In this document: positions 25,148-34,515 of the stretch, piece by piece
Position numbering within the stretch: position 1 is the first letter of the stretch
How the letters are laid out: each line of letters starts with the position of its first letter
Assembly (NCBI RefSeq): GCF_018397995.1
Contig: NZ_BBQH01000017.1
Span: 135,948 to 199,947, forward strand
Length of the DNA: 64,000 nucleotides
Direction of reading: 5' to 3'
Source of the DNA: Rhizomonospora bruguierae
Lineage (GTDB): Bacteria; Actinomycetota; Actinomycetes; Mycobacteriales; Micromonosporaceae
Notes under the pieces: generated by a model
Seen by the model: only the letters and a program-made list of their open reading frames with translations
What the model was told of the DNA's origin: nothing
Database searches by the model: none
Program-made: the position numbers and the translations under genes

Positions 25148-26211
25148 CCACCGGCTTCACCGATCTGCGGCTGGAGGGCGTGACCCGGCGCTTCGCCGGG
25201 CACGACGCCCTGACCGGCCTCACCATGACGATCCGCCGCGGCGAGTTCATCGCCCTGCTCGGCCCCTCCGGCTGCGGCAAGTCCACGGCGCTGAACTGCC
25301 TGGCCGGGCTGCTGCCGCTCACCGACGGCAGCATCTGGCAGGACGAGACGCGGCTGGACACCGTCCCGCCGGAGAAGCGCGGCTTCGGCATGGTGTTCCA
25401 GAGCTACGCGCTGTTCCCGCACCTGTCGGTGCGCCGCAACATCGCCTTCGGGCTGCAGATGCGCCGCCTGCCCCGGGCCGAGATCCGGCGGCGCACGGAC
25501 GAGGCGATCCGCCTGGTCCGCCTCGAGGAGCACGCGGCGAAGCTGCCCGGGCAGCTGTCCGGCGGGCAGCAGCAGCGGGTGGCGATCGCCCGGGCCGTGG
25601 TCCTCGAACCGGCGCTGGTCCTCATGGACGAGCCGCTGTCCAACCTGGACGCCAAGCTGCGGCTGGAGATGCGCACCGAGATCCGCCGCCTGCACCAGTC
25701 GCTGGGGCTGACCACCGTCTACGTGACGCACGACCAGGAGGAGGCGCTGTCGCTGGCCGACCGCCTGGTCGTGCTGCGGGCCGGGCGGGTACAGCAGATC
25801 GGCACGCCCGAGGAACTGCACACCACCCCCGCCAACCGGCACGTCGCCGACTTCATGGGTTTCCGCAACCTGCTGCCCATGCGGGTCGCCGAACTGGCCG
25901 GCGACAAGGCCGTCGTCGAGGGCGACGGGATGCGCCTGCACGGCACCGCCGTGGGCGCGCTGCGGCCGGGCGACCCCGTGGTGGCGGCCGCCCGGCCGGA
26001 GAGCCTCCGGCTGGACGCGGCCGGCGGCGTCCCGGCCACCGTGGAGGTGGTGGAGTACCAGGGCCGCGAGGCGGCCGTCGAGGTCGTCACCGCGCAGGGG
26101 GTGCGGCTGCACGCGCGCGCCGGGCAGCGGCCGGCGGTCGGTGAGCCGGTCACCGTCGGCGTCGACCCGGCCGACCTGCTGGTCTTCCCGGCGGACGAGG
26201 ACGAACCATGA
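25144..26211 (+). CDS. ABC transporter ATP-binding protein
   Basis: A 355-residue importer ATPase: Walker A GPSGCGKST, Q-loop VFQSYALFPHLSV, signature LSGGQQQRVAIARA, Walker B LVLMDEPLSNLD, switch VTHDQEEA. Residues 240-355 form a TOBE-type regulatory domain (VVAAARPESLRL). This class usually serves sugar, polyamine or iron importers. It is coupled to its neighbours by four-base overlaps on both sides. Confidence 0.95.
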   Translation: MTTGFTDLRLEGVTRRFAGHDALTGLTMTIRRGEFIALLGPSGCGKSTALNCLAGLLPLTDGSIWQDETRLDTVPPEKRGFGMVFQSYALFPHLSVRRNIAFGLQMRRLPRAEIRRRTDEAIRLVRLEEHAAKLPGQLSGGQQQRVAIARAVVLEPALVLMDEPLSNLDAKLRLEMRTEIRRLHQSLGLTTVYVTHDQEEALSLADRLVVLRAGRVQQIGTPEELHTTPANRHVADFMGFRNLLPMRVAELAGDKAVVEGDGMRLHGTAVGALRPGDPVVAAARPESLRLDAAGGVPATVEVVEYQGREAAVEVVTAQGVRLHARAGQRPAVGEPVTVGVDPADLLVFPADEDEP

Positions 26212-27086
26212 GCCGACCGGCCCTGACACACCGGCTGGCCGAACGCGGCATCGACCGCCAGATCCTGCTGCTCGTCCCGGCGGCCGTGTTCGTGCTGGTG
26301 CTGTTCGTCTACCCGTTCTGCTACGGCCTCGGCCTGTCCTTCCAGCCGGAGCGGGGCGGCCCGCTCGGCGCCTACCGCGCGTTCTTCACGGATCCGTACG
26401 AGCGGAACACGATCTGGACCACGCTCAAGCTGTCGCTGCCGGTGGCCCTGCTCAACGTCGGCGTGTCGGTGCCGATCGCCTACCGCATGCGGGGCCGGTT
26501 CCGCGGCAAGCGGCTGCTCACGACGCTGCTCGTCGTCCCGATCACGCTCGGCACCGTGCTCACCGCGCAGGGCCTGCTGAACTTCCTCGGCCCCGCCGGC
26601 TGGTTCAACCGCATCCTGATCGGAGCCGGGCTCACCGACGCGCCGGTGCGCTTGACGAACAACTACTGGGGCGTCTTCTTCTCCCTGCTCATCACCGGGT
26701 TCCCGTTCGCGTTCCTGCTGGTGCTGTCGTACCTGTCCGGCATCGATCCCACCCTGGAACGCGCCGCGGCGACCCTCGGCGCGAGCCGCACCCAACGGTT
26801 CCGGCGCATCACCCTGCCGCTGCTGGCCCCCGGGCTGGCGACCACCTTCTGCCTGACCTTCGTGCTGGCGTTCAGCGTCTTCCCCTCCGCCGTGCTCGTC
26901 GGCGACCCGGCGGGCGAGACCCGGGTCATCTCCATCGCCGCCTGGCACGCCGGCTACGAGCAGTACGACTACGCCAAGGCGTCCGCCATCGCGATCGTCA
27001 TGGGGCTGGTCGAACTGGTCGTCATCGCCATCACGCTCGGGTGGCGTGCCACGCTGTTCACCGGCTCCACGGGAGGCAAGGGATGA
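26208..27086 (+). CDS. ABC importer permease 1
   Basis: A 292-residue permease with six helices and the ATPase-contact loop [26 protein letters not shown] (EAA motif) at about residue 184. It begins with a polar N-terminus and a first helix at residues 19-42. It pairs with the following permease as a heterodimer. The EAA and LP residues resemble polyamine/iron-type permeases. It overlaps both neighbours by four bases. Confidence 0.93.
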   Translation: MSRPALTHRLAERGIDRQILLLVPAAVFVLVLFVYPFCYGLGLSFQPERGGPLGAYRAFFTDPYERNTIWTTLKLSLPVALLNVGVSVPIAYRMRGRFRGKRLLTTLLVVPITLGTVLTAQGLLNFLGPAGWFNRILIGAGLTDAPVRLTNNYWGVFFSLLITGFPFAFLLVLSYLSGIDPTLERAAATLGASRTQRFRRITLPLLAPGLATTFCLTFVLAFSVFPSAVLVGDPAGETRVISIAAWHAGYEQYDYAKASAIAIVMGLVELVVIAITLGWRATLFTGSTGGKG

Positions 27087-27961
27087 CCGCGCCGACGATC
27101 GCCCGAACGACCGCGACCCGCCCCCGCCCCGTCCGGGCCATCCGGGCGCGCCCGGCCGCCTGGCTCGTCTGGGGCCTGGTCATCTTCTTCTTCGTCAACC
27201 TCGCCGGTGTGATCGGGTCGGTGGTGGTCAGCTCGTTCGGGGAGCGCTGGTTCGACACCTGGCTGCCCCAGGGCTGGACCGGCCGGTGGTACGGCGAGGC
27301 CTGGCGCGACTTCGGCCTGCTGCCCGTGCTGGTCACCACCGTCGAGGTATCGCTGTCGGTCGTGGCGATCTCGGTGCTGGTCGGCGTGCCGGCCTCCTAC
27401 GTGCTGGCCCGCCGGTCGTTCCCCGGCCGCCGCCTGCTCTACCTGCTGTTCCTGCTGCCGATCCTGATGCCGCCGATCACCTACGGCATCCCGCTGGCCA
27501 CGGTGCTGTACAAGTACGGGTTTGCCGGGCACTTCAGCGGCGTGGTGCTGGCCAACCTGGTGCCGTCGGTGCCGTTCGTGATCCTCACCATGACCCCGTT
27601 CATCGAGCAGATCGACCCGGCCATCGAGCGGGCCGCGCGGATGTGCGGCGCCGGTACCGGCCGGATCTTCACGCGCATCCTCGCGCCGCTGCTCGTGCCC
27701 GGCATGCTCGCCGCCTCGATCCTGGTGCTGGTGCGCACCGTCGGCATGTTCGAGCTGACCTTCCTCACCGCCGGCCCCGACTCCACCACCCTCGTCGTCG
27801 CGCTCTACAACTCCATGTCGGCCGCCGGCATCCGCGCCCAGCAGTCCGTCGACGCGATGGCCGTCATCTACACCGGCACCATGCTCGTCCTGCTGGTGCT
27901 CGCGCTGCGCGTGGTGAACCCGACGCAGCTGGTTGCCCGAGTCAAGGAAGAACCGGAATGA
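27083..27961 (+). CDS. ABC importer permease 2
   Basis: A 292-residue permease with six helices and the EAA-type loop [26 protein letters not shown] near residue 188. The Arg-rich first 30 residues are followed by a helix at about 31-54 and a periplasmic loop, as in second permeases of this importer class. It overlaps the upstream permease and the mannonate dehydratase start (AATGA). Confidence 0.93.
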   Translation: MTAPTIARTTATRPRPVRAIRARPAAWLVWGLVIFFFVNLAGVIGSVVVSSFGERWFDTWLPQGWTGRWYGEAWRDFGLLPVLVTTVEVSLSVVAISVLVGVPASYVLARRSFPGRRLLYLLFLLPILMPPITYGIPLATVLYKYGFAGHFSGVVLANLVPSVPFVILTMTPFIEQIDPAIERAARMCGAGTGRIFTRILAPLLVPGMLAASILVLVRTVGMFELTFLTAGPDSTTLVVALYNSMSAAGIRAQQSVDAMAVIYTGTMLVLLVLALRVVNPTQLVARVKEEPE

Positions 27962-29166
27962 GAATCACGGACGCCCGGGTCATCGTCACCTGCCCGGACC
28001 GCAACTTCGTCACCCTCAAGATCGTCACCGACGAGGGGGTGTACGGGCTGGGCGACGCCACGCTCAACGGGCGTGAACTCGCGGTCGCGGCGTACCTGCG
28101 CGACCACGTCGCCCCGCTGCTCATCGGCCGGGACCCGAGTCGGATCGAGGACACCTGGCAGTACCTGTACAAGGGCGCATACTGGCGGCGCGGTCCGGTG
28201 ACGATGACCGCCGTCGCGGCCGTCGACACCGCGCTGTGGGACATCCTCGGCAAGGTCGCCGGCCTGCCGGTCTACCGGCTGCTCGGCGGCCGCTCGCGGG
28301 CGGGCGTGACGGTCTACGGGCACGCCAACGGCGAGTCGGTCGACGACGTGCTGACCGAGGTGGCCAGGTACGTCGAACTGGGCTACCGCGCGGTGCGGGT
28401 GCAGACCGGCGTGCCCGGGCTGGCCAGCACCTACGGGGTCAGCACCAACAAGATGTTCTACGAGCCGGCCGACGCGGCGATCCCGACCGAGAACGTCTGG
28501 TCGACCGAGCGCTACCTCGCGCACGTGCCGTCGGTGTTCGCCCGCGTCCGCGAGGAGTTCGGCCCGGCGCTGAAGCTGCTGCACGACGTGCACCACCGGC
28601 TCACCCCCATCGAGGCCGCCCGGCTCGGCAGGTCCCTGGAACCCTTCGCGCTGACCTGGATGGAGGATCCGGTCCCGGCCGAGTCGCAGGACGGCTTCCG
28701 GCTCATCCGCCAGCACACCACCACACCGATCGCGGTCGGCGAGGTGTTCAACACGGTCTGGGACTGCGAGCAGCTCATCCGGGAGCAGCTCATCGACTAC
28801 ATCCGCACCACCGTCGTGCACGCCGGCGGCATCAGCCACCTGCGCCGCATCTTCGACCTGGCCGCCCTGCACCACGTCCGCAGCGGCTCGCACGGCGCCA
28901 CCGACCTGTCGCCGGTGTGCATGGCCGCCGCGCTGCACGTGGACATCGCCATCCCCAACTTCGGCCTCCAGGAGTACATGCGGCACACCGACGCCACCGA
29001 CGCGGTCTTCCCGCACGGCTACCGCTACGCCGACGGGTACCTGCACCCGTCGGAGGAGCCCGGCCTCGGCGTGGACATCGACGAGGACCTGGCCGCCAAA
29101 TACCCCTACCGGCCGGCGTCGCTGCCGGTGAACCGCCTCGAGGACGGCACGATGCACAGCTGGTGA
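27958..29166 (+). CDS. manD: D-mannonate dehydratase, enolase superfamily (ManD type)
   Basis: A 402-residue enolase-superfamily enzyme. The N-terminal capping domain starts [22 protein letters not shown]. The barrel carries the metal ligands in LLHDVHHRL (Asp), WMEDPVPAE (Glu) and VGEVFN (Glu), plus the ManD-type RVQTGVPG and [13 protein letters not shown] segments. [19 protein letters not shown] carries the active-site His, and LQEYM is the C-terminal motif. It dehydrates D-mannonate to 2-keto-3-deoxygluconate. UxaC makes fructuronate, but the reductase linking the two (UxuB) is not in this window. It is the last gene of the unit. Confidence 0.93.
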   Translation: MRITDARVIVTCPDRNFVTLKIVTDEGVYGLGDATLNGRELAVAAYLRDHVAPLLIGRDPSRIEDTWQYLYKGAYWRRGPVTMTAVAAVDTALWDILGKVAGLPVYRLLGGRSRAGVTVYGHANGESVDDVLTEVARYVELGYRAVRVQTGVPGLASTYGVSTNKMFYEPADAAIPTENVWSTERYLAHVPSVFARVREEFGPALKLLHDVHHRLTPIEAARLGRSLEPFALTWMEDPVPAESQDGFRLIRQHTTTPIAVGEVFNTVWDCEQLIREQLIDYIRTTVVHAGGISHLRRIFDLAALHHVRSGSHGATDLSPVCMAAALHVDIAIPNFGLQEYMRHTDATDAVFPHGYRYADGYLHPSEEPGLGVDIDEDLAAKYPYRPASLPVNRLEDGTMHSW

Positions 29167-29595
29167 CCGGGCTCTCGGCGGGCTGCATCGCGCGACCCGA
29201 CCACGCGCGCGGCCGGCGGTCCGATCGGGCGGGGTTCACGTACTCCCGCGGGCTCCTGGTTTCGCCGGTCACGGGGCCGACTCAAGATCGAACCACGGGT
29301 GGGTGGGGCGGCCGGCGAGGTGGAAATGCCGGGAAATGGGCGTGTTAGTACCAAGATCTTACCGCCCCTGCATCGGTGCCGGGATGGGCCGCGAGATCGA
29401 GCGTGCGGCCGCTATGGACGGTTGTGTTGGCTTTCCCGGCGGTTGCCGCCCCGGCGTAGCCGGTGCGGGTGCGTCGAGCGGGTGACCGCCGCCGGGCCGC
29501 CAGCCGCCCGCACGGCGCCGCCGCTGCCGGACGGCTCCGCGGCTGAGTCTGGGTTCCACTACTCGGGAGGGTGGGCGTCGGCGCTTGCCGAATAG

Positions 29596-29615
29596 CCTAT
29601 CTAGACGGTAGGAAA
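29596..29615 (+). promoter_or_regulatory. CCTAT-N7-GTAGGAAA element upstream of ssuD
   Basis: This inverted repeat (CCTAT at 29596-29600, GTAGG at 29608-29612) is followed by AAA. The same pattern with the same spacing occurs at 33756-33775 before the flavin reductase gene. The right half (TAGGAA) could serve as a -10 box, so binding would block transcription. It is a candidate operator of a sulfur-responsive regulator that is not encoded in the window. Confidence 0.6.
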
Positions 29616-29673
29616 GATGGGTGTTCCTTCCGGCGCGGCTGACCGGTCGACCCGGCGTCGACCCGGGTCACCG

Positions 29674-29713
29674 GGCCGCCATGTCCTGTCGGCGCTGACC
29701 GGACATGGCGGCC
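29674..29713 (+). promoter_or_regulatory. Hairpin in the ssuD leader
   Basis: A perfect 13-bp stem (GGCCGCCATGTCC at 29674-29686 and its complement at 29701-29713) with a 14-base loop lies between the CCTAY element and ssuD. The left arm contains an ATG that opens a five-codon frame MSCRR (29681-29698, stop in the loop). It could be an attenuator or a coupling hairpin; it is not a match to any riboswitch I know. Confidence 0.45.
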
Positions 29714-29806
29714 ATCGCCCGCCGCCCGCCCGTCCCCGTCCCGCCCGCCGGTCGCCGCCCGCGCCGGCGGCGGTGACGAACGCCCGAGACGATCCGAGGT
29801 GACCCG

Positions 29807-31006
29807 ATGGCTCTGACGTTCCACTGGTTCCTGCCCACCTACGGCGACAGTCGCGACATCGTCGACGGCGGCCACGGTGTCCCGGTGGGCAGCGCCGGCG
29901 GCTCCCGCCCGCCGACCGTGGCGTACCTCGGGCAGATCGCCCGCACGGCGGAGCAGCTGGGTTTCGTCGGCGCGCTGACGCCCACCGGCGCGTGGTGCGA
30001 GGACGCCTGGCTGACCACCGCCATGCTGACCGGGGTCACGGAGCGCCTGAAGTTCCTGGTGGCGTTCCGTCCCGGCCTGCTCTCGCCGACCCTGGCCGCC
30101 CAGATGGCCGCCACCTTCCAGCGGCAGTCCCAGGGTCGGCTGCTGCTCAACGTCGTCACCGGCGGGGAGGGCGCCGAGCAGCGGGCGTACGGCGACCTGC
30201 TGGACAAGGACGCCCGGTACGCGCGCACGGACGAGTTCCTGCGGGTGGTCCGCGCGCTGTGGCGGGGCGAGACGGTGACCTTCACCGGCGCGCACCTGCG
30301 GGTTGAACAGGCCCGGCTGCACCAGGTTCCCGACCCGGTGCCCCCGGTGTACTTCGGCGGCTCCTCCGCGCCCGCGCTCGCGGTCGCCGGGCGGCACGCC
30401 GACGTGTACCTGACCTGGGGCGAGCCGCCCGAGCAGGTGGCCGGGAAGCTGGCCGCCACCCGCGCCGCGTACGCCGACGCCGGGCGGGTGCCCCGCTTCG
30501 GCATCCGGCTGCACGTGATCGCCCGGGACACCGCGGCCGAGGGCTGGGCCCAGGCGCGGCGGCTGCTCGACCGGATCAGCGACGTCGACATCCGGCGCGT
30601 CCAGGAGGGACTGCGGCGCAGCGAGTCCGAGGGGCAGCGCCGGATGTTGGAGCTGCACGGGGGCAGCCGGGACCGGCTCGAGATCTCGCCCAACCTGTGG
30701 GCCGGCTTCGGGCTGGTCCGTGGCGGCGCCGGCACCGCCCTGGTCGGCAGCCACACCGAGGTGGCCGAGCGGATCGCCGAATACGCCGAGCTGGGCATCA
30801 CCGAGTTCGTCCTCTCCGGACACCCGCACGTGGAGGAGGCGTACTGGTTCGGCGAGGGGGTGCTGCCGATCCTGGCCCGGCGCGGGCTCTGGCGGCACCC
30901 GGCCGGGCCGGCGGCCCCGGGTGCGACGCCGGTGCCGTTCGCCCCGGCGCGTCCCGCCCCACCGGCGTCCGTCGCGGCGCAGCCCGCCGCGGTCGGGTCC
31001 CACTGA
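29807..31006 (+). CDS. ssuD: FMNH2-dependent alkanesulfonate monooxygenase
   Basis: A 399-residue LLM-class flavin-dependent oxygenase of the SsuD type: FHWFLPTYGDSR at the N-terminus, VTERLKFLVAFRPGLLSP, and NVVTGG with QRAYGDLLDKDARYARTDEFLRVV. VLSGHPHVEEAYWFGEGVLP is the C-terminal family signature. It releases sulfite from alkanesulfonates using FMNH2 and O2. The last 40 residues are an Ala/Pro-rich tail longer than usual. It begins the ssuD-ssuA-ssuC-ssuB unit; the reductase supplying FMNH2 is probably that at 33938. Confidence 0.95.
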   Translation: MALTFHWFLPTYGDSRDIVDGGHGVPVGSAGGSRPPTVAYLGQIARTAEQLGFVGALTPTGAWCEDAWLTTAMLTGVTERLKFLVAFRPGLLSPTLAAQMAATFQRQSQGRLLLNVVTGGEGAEQRAYGDLLDKDARYARTDEFLRVVRALWRGETVTFTGAHLRVEQARLHQVPDPVPPVYFGGSSAPALAVAGRHADVYLTWGEPPEQVAGKLAATRAAYADAGRVPRFGIRLHVIARDTAAEGWAQARRLLDRISDVDIRRVQEGLRRSESEGQRRMLELHGGSRDRLEISPNLWAGFGLVRGGAGTALVGSHTEVAERIAEYAELGITEFVLSGHPHVEEAYWFGEGVLPILARRGLWRHPAGPAAPGATPVPFAPARPAPPASVAAQPAAVGSH

Positions 31007-31033
31007 AACAGCGACGGCGAAGGAGCAACCACG

Positions 31034-32011
31034 ATGCGTGCCCGGTCCTGGCGATGGACCGACACCGCCCTGACTCTGGCGCTCGTCGCCGCGCTCGGCG
31101 TCACCTCCGGCTGCGCCGGCGCCGCCGGTTCCGGTTCGTCCGGCGGTGGCTCCGGTGGCGAACAGCCGCTGCGGGTGGGCTACCAGCGCTACGGCAGCGA
31201 AAGCCTGGTCAAGGCCCGCGAGGCCGGCGGCGACCTGGCGTGGTCGCTGTTCGAGAGCGGCCCGGCACTGACCGAGGCGCTGCGGGCCGGCTCCATCGAC
31301 ATCGGGGAGACCGGCGAGGCGCCGCCGGTGTTCGCCGCCGCCGCCCGGACCGACTTCCGGATCGTCGCCACCTCCGCCGAGGTGCCCGAGGGTGAGGCCG
31401 TGCTGGTGCACTCCGACAGCGGCTTCTCCTCCTTCGCGGATCTCAAGGGCCGCACGATCGCGCTGAACAAGGGCTCGAACGTCAACTGGTTGCTGCTGCG
31501 CCTGCTGGCGGCCAACGGCATGACGCTCGACGACGTGACCGTGCGGTACCTCAAGCCGGCCGAGGCCCGGCCGGCGTTCGACAGCCGCCAGGTCGACGCG
31601 TGGATCGTCTGGGATCCGTACTTCGCGCTGGCCGAGGGGCCCGGCGTGAAGGTGCTCGTCGACGCGACCGGGCTGGCCGGCAACCGGGAGTACATCCTGG
31701 TCTCGACGAAGGCGCTGGACACCAAGTCCGAGCAGATCAAGCGGTTCCTGACGACGCTGCGGGAGACCACCGACTGGGGCATCGCCCACCCCGACGAGCG
31801 GGCCGGCGTGCTGGCGCCGGAGTTGCGGATCCCGCTGGACGTGACGAAGCGCTCGCTGGAGCGCAGCGCGAAGCCGCTCGCCCCGGTCACCCCGGCGATC
31901 GGCGAGGAACTGCAACGCATCGCGGACGGGTTCGCCGATCTGAAGCTGATTCCCGGCCCGGTGGACATGCGGTCCCTGATCGACGACCGGTACACCGAGG
32001 TGCTGCGGTGA
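31034..32011 (+). CDS. ssuA: Sulfonate ABC transporter substrate-binding lipoprotein
   Basis: A 325-residue lipoprotein with lipobox VTSGC near residue 25 and a Gly/Ser-rich spacer, then the SsuA/TauA-type binding fold: [74 protein letters not shown]. It captures sulfonates for the SsuBC importer. A ribosome site AAGGAG lies before the ATG. Its stop overlaps ssuC. Confidence 0.94.
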   Translation: MRARSWRWTDTALTLALVAALGVTSGCAGAAGSGSSGGGSGGEQPLRVGYQRYGSESLVKAREAGGDLAWSLFESGPALTEALRAGSIDIGETGEAPPVFAAAARTDFRIVATSAEVPEGEAVLVHSDSGFSSFADLKGRTIALNKGSNVNWLLLRLLAANGMTLDDVTVRYLKPAEARPAFDSRQVDAWIVWDPYFALAEGPGVKVLVDATGLAGNREYILVSTKALDTKSEQIKRFLTTLRETTDWGIAHPDERAGVLAPELRIPLDVTKRSLERSAKPLAPVTPAIGEELQRIADGFADLKLIPGPVDMRSLIDDRYTEVLR

Positions 32012-32865
32012 CCGTCACCGAGGACGCGGCTCCCCGGACGGGCACGGCAGCGGGCGCGGCCCCGAAAGCGGTGGCGACGGTGCCCGTCCGGGCGCGCCGC
32101 GGTCCGCGGGTCCGTCGGTGGCGGCGCTTGGTCAGCCCGGTGGTCCTCGTGCTGGCGTGGGAACTGGTCAGCCGCGCCGGCCTCGTGTCGCCGGACAAGC
32201 TGCCCGCGCCCAGCGACGTGCTGGCCGTCGGATGGCGGCTGGCCCGGGACGGCGCGCTCGGCGCCCACCTGGCCCAGTCGCTGACCCGCGCCGTGATCGG
32301 GCTGGCGGTGGGCGGGGGCGTCGGCCTGCTCGCCGGCGCGGTGGCGGGGCTGCTGCGCCTGGGCGACGACCTGATCGACCCGCCGGTCCAGATGGCGCGC
32401 ATGCTGCCCCACCTGGGGCTGCTCCCGCTGCTGCTGATCTGGCTCGGGATCGGCGAGTCGCTGAAGATCTCGCTGGTCGCGCTCGGCGCGTTCTTCCCGA
32501 TCTACCTCAACACGTACGCGGGCATCCGGGACATCGACGAACGCCTGGTGGAGGCGGCGCGCACCTGCGGGCTGTCCGCGGCGGCGCGGCTGCGGCACGT
32601 CGTGCTGCCCGGCGCGCTGCCGGCGCTGTTCATCGGGCTCCGGCTGGCGTTCGCCGCGGGCTGGCTCAGCCTGGTGGTCAGCGAGCAGGTGAACGCGCAG
32701 GTGGGGATCGGCTTCATGATGATGGAGGCCCGCGAGTTCAGCCAGACCGACGTGGTCGTGCTCGGCCTGGTCGTCTACGCCCTGCTCGGGCTGGCCTCCG
32801 ATCTGCTGCTGCGGGTGGCCGAACGGAGGGCGCTGGCGTGGCGACGCGGCCTACGGGCGACCTGA
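32008..32865 (+). CDS. ssuC: Sulfonate ABC transporter permease
   Basis: A 285-residue permease with six helices. The SsuC family pattern is clear: [43 protein letters not shown], the EAA loop [36 protein letters not shown], and [18 protein letters not shown] near the end. It has a 40-residue basic N-terminal extension. It overlaps ssuA by four bases and ssuB by 28. Confidence 0.94.
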   Translation: MTVTEDAAPRTGTAAGAAPKAVATVPVRARRGPRVRRWRRLVSPVVLVLAWELVSRAGLVSPDKLPAPSDVLAVGWRLARDGALGAHLAQSLTRAVIGLAVGGGVGLLAGAVAGLLRLGDDLIDPPVQMARMLPHLGLLPLLLIWLGIGESLKISLVALGAFFPIYLNTYAGIRDIDERLVEAARTCGLSAAARLRHVVLPGALPALFIGLRLAFAAGWLSLVVSEQVNAQVGIGFMMMEAREFSQTDVVVLGLVVYALLGLASDLLLRVAERRALAWRRGLRAT

Positions 32866-33599
32866 CCGGTGCCGCCACCGCGGTGACCCCGGTCGCCGTG
32901 GTGCGCGCTGTCGGCGTGCGGCGGGCGTTCGGCCCGGTGCCGGTACTCAACGGTGTCGACCTGACGATCGCCGCGGGCGAGGTGGTGGCCCTGCTGGGGT
33001 CCAGCGGCTCCGGCAAGAGCACGCTGCTGCGCGTCCTGGCGGGGCTCGACGGCGACGCGTGCGGCGAGGTCACGGTGCCGGCCCGGTCCGCCGTGGTGTT
33101 CCAGGAGCACCGGCTGTTGCCGTGGAAACGGGTCGCCGACAACGTGGCGCTGGGCGTCGCCGGTCGGGACGTCGCCGGCCGGGTGGCCGCCGCGCTGGCC
33201 GAGGTCGGCCTGGCCGGGCGGGAACGGGCCTGGCCGGCCGAGCTGTCCGGCGGGCAGTCGCAGCGGGTGGCGGTGGCCCGGGCGCTGGTCCGCCAGCCCG
33301 AACTGCTGCTGCTGGACGAGCCGTTCGGCGCGCTGGACGCGCTCACCCGGCTGCGGATGCAGGCGCTGTTCCAGCGGCTGCGCGCCGAGCACCGGTTCGC
33401 CGCCCTGCTGGTCACGCACGACGTGGACGAGGCCCTGCTGCTGGCCGACCGGGTGCTGCTGTTGGACGGTGGCGTGCTCGTCGAGGACGTGCCGATCACC
33501 GTGGCGCATCCCCGTACCACCGACGCGCCCGGGTTCGGCCCGCTGCGCCGCCGGCTGCTCGCCCTGCTCGGCGTACCGGCCGGCCCCGACGCGCAGTGA
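32838..33599 (+). CDS. ssuB: Sulfonate ABC transporter ATP-binding protein
   Basis: A 253-residue ATPase: Walker [12 protein letters not shown]-loop [18 protein letters not shown] (the NitT/TauT-family HRLLPW variant), signature [14 protein letters not shown], Walker [21 protein letters not shown], switch [10 protein letters not shown]. The GTG at 32838 lies inside the end of ssuC with GGAGGG at 32825-32830, which decides the start. It is the last gene of the unit. Confidence 0.94.
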   Translation: MATRPTGDLTGAATAVTPVAVVRAVGVRRAFGPVPVLNGVDLTIAAGEVVALLGSSGSGKSTLLRVLAGLDGDACGEVTVPARSAVVFQEHRLLPWKRVADNVALGVAGRDVAGRVAAALAEVGLAGRERAWPAELSGGQSQRVAVARALVRQPELLLLDEPFGALDALTRLRMQALFQRLRAEHRFAALLVTHDVDEALLLADRVLLLDGGVLVEDVPITVAHPRTTDAPGFGPLRRRLLALLGVPAGPDAQ

Positions 33600-33937
33600 G
33601 CGAACCGTTGGCCGGTCACGCGGGCGCGTCGGCGGCTCAGTCCACTGTGGTCCACAGCCGTGCCGGCGGCGTGAACTGATCGGTGCCGACCACGGGCCGG
33701 GGGGCACAGTAACCGCCGGGCGCGGGAGACGGCCGGGTGTCCCAAGCCGTGAAATCCTACTTGTCCTATAGGAAATACGGCGCCAGGATGTAGGCATATC
33801 AAGAGAGAGCGGCCCGCTCGACGGCACCGTGATCGCGGTGTCGCGGGGCTGCTGTCGCGGGTGGGCGACCGCGCGCGACCGCGTCCCGCTTGAGCCGGGT
33901 CGAGACGCTCAGGCCCGTCCACGAGGAGGCGAGAGCC
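33600..33937. other. 338-base intergenic region between ssuB and the flavin reductase gene
   Basis: It holds no convincing gene. The second half carries the CCTAC-N7-ATAGGAAA element (33756-33775) and, at 33829, an open frame starting with GTG that includes a Cys-Cys pair (SRGCCRGW) but runs on past the reductase start. No clear terminator for ssuB is visible. Confidence 0.55.
33756..33775 (+). promoter_or_regulatory. CCTAC-N7-ATAGGAAA element upstream of the flavin reductase gene
   Basis: CCTAC (33756-33760) and ATAGG (33768-33772) are separated by seven bases and followed by AAA, matching the element before ssuD in arm sequence, spacing and trailing A tract. An internal perfect palindrome TCCTATAGGA (33764-33773) is also present. 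The site is 182 bases before the start codon, against 211 at ssuD. Confidence 0.6.
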
Positions 33938-34483
33938 ATGACCGTGACCCTCGAACCGAGCGGCCCCGTCGAGCCGGAGGCGCTGCGCGCGCTGCTGCGC
34001 CAGCAGGCGGCCGCGGTGAGCGTCGTGACCGCCGCGGGCCGCCCGCCGGTGGGCTTCACCGCGACGTCCTTCACGTCCGTGTCGCTGCGCCCGCCGCTGG
34101 TCTCCTTCTGCGTCGCCCACTCGGCGTCCACCTGGCCGGGCGTCGCCGAGGCGGCCCACGTCGGGGTCCACCTGCTCACCCGCGGCCAGCAGCGGGTCGC
34201 CGGCATCTTCGCCACCAGCGGCATCGACCGGTTCGCCAGCCACTCCGGCTGGAGCCCCGGGCCGCACGGGGTGCCGGTCCTGCACGACGTGCTGGCCTGG
34301 CTGGTCTGCCGGGTCGTCCGGCGGATCACCGCCGGCGACCACGACATCGTCCTGGCCGAGCCGGTGGCGGCGAACCAGACCGGCGACGGCGAGCCGCTGC
34401 TGTACCACCGGGGCCGCTACACCGCGCTGCGCACCGACGCCGCACCCCGGCCGCCGTCGGGGTGGAGCGGCGAGCGCGGTTAA
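33938..34483 (+). CDS. Flavin reductase (HpaC/DIM6-type), likely SsuD partner
   Basis: A 181-residue flavin reductase-like protein: LLRQQAAAVSVVTAAGRPPVGFTATSFTSVSLRPPLVSFCV is the family's FMN-binding block, and FA-x10-F with YHRGRY near the C-terminus are standard. It would use NAD(P)H to supply reduced FMN to SsuD; this is inferred from the shared upstream element and from adjacency. ATG 33938 is preceded by GAGGAGGCG. E. coli SsuE belongs to a different fold, so the symbol is withheld. Confidence 0.88.
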   Translation: MTVTLEPSGPVEPEALRALLRQQAAAVSVVTAAGRPPVGFTATSFTSVSLRPPLVSFCVAHSASTWPGVAEAAHVGVHLLTRGQQRVAGIFATSGIDRFASHSGWSPGPHGVPVLHDVLAWLVCRVVRRITAGDHDIVLAEPVAANQTGDGEPLLYHRGRYTALRTDAAPRPPSGWSGERG

Positions 34484-34515
34484 CGGCGCCGAACGCGGCA
34501 GGTGCGCCGGGTCGG

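Larger units (their letters stand above)
29167..29806. other. 640-base gene-free stretch between manD and ssuD
   Basis: I see no convincing gene in the first 430 bases; short open frames there have GC-biased composition only. The last 210 bases hold the ssu control region: a CCTAY-N7-RTAGG inverted repeat at 29596-29612 and a strong hairpin at 29674-29713. A 61-codon open frame (29617-29802) ends just before ssuD but has no recognisable product. Confidence 0.6.

Noticed and set aside
29617-29802. 61-codon frame directly before ssuD as a real small protein
   Set aside because: It is Pro/Arg-rich with no domain and no good ribosome site, and its sequence is dominated by the hairpin and GC bias.
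33645-33657. Palindrome CTGTGG-T-CCACAG after ssuB
   Set aside because: It is too compact (one-base centre) for a terminator hairpin, is not near a promoter, and such short palindromes are expected by chance.
33829-33940. Cys-Cys-containing upstream frame as a cysteine attenuator of the flavin reductase gene
   Set aside because: The frame does not terminate before the gene and has no ribosome site, unlike known Cys-rich leader peptides; kept only as a remark.
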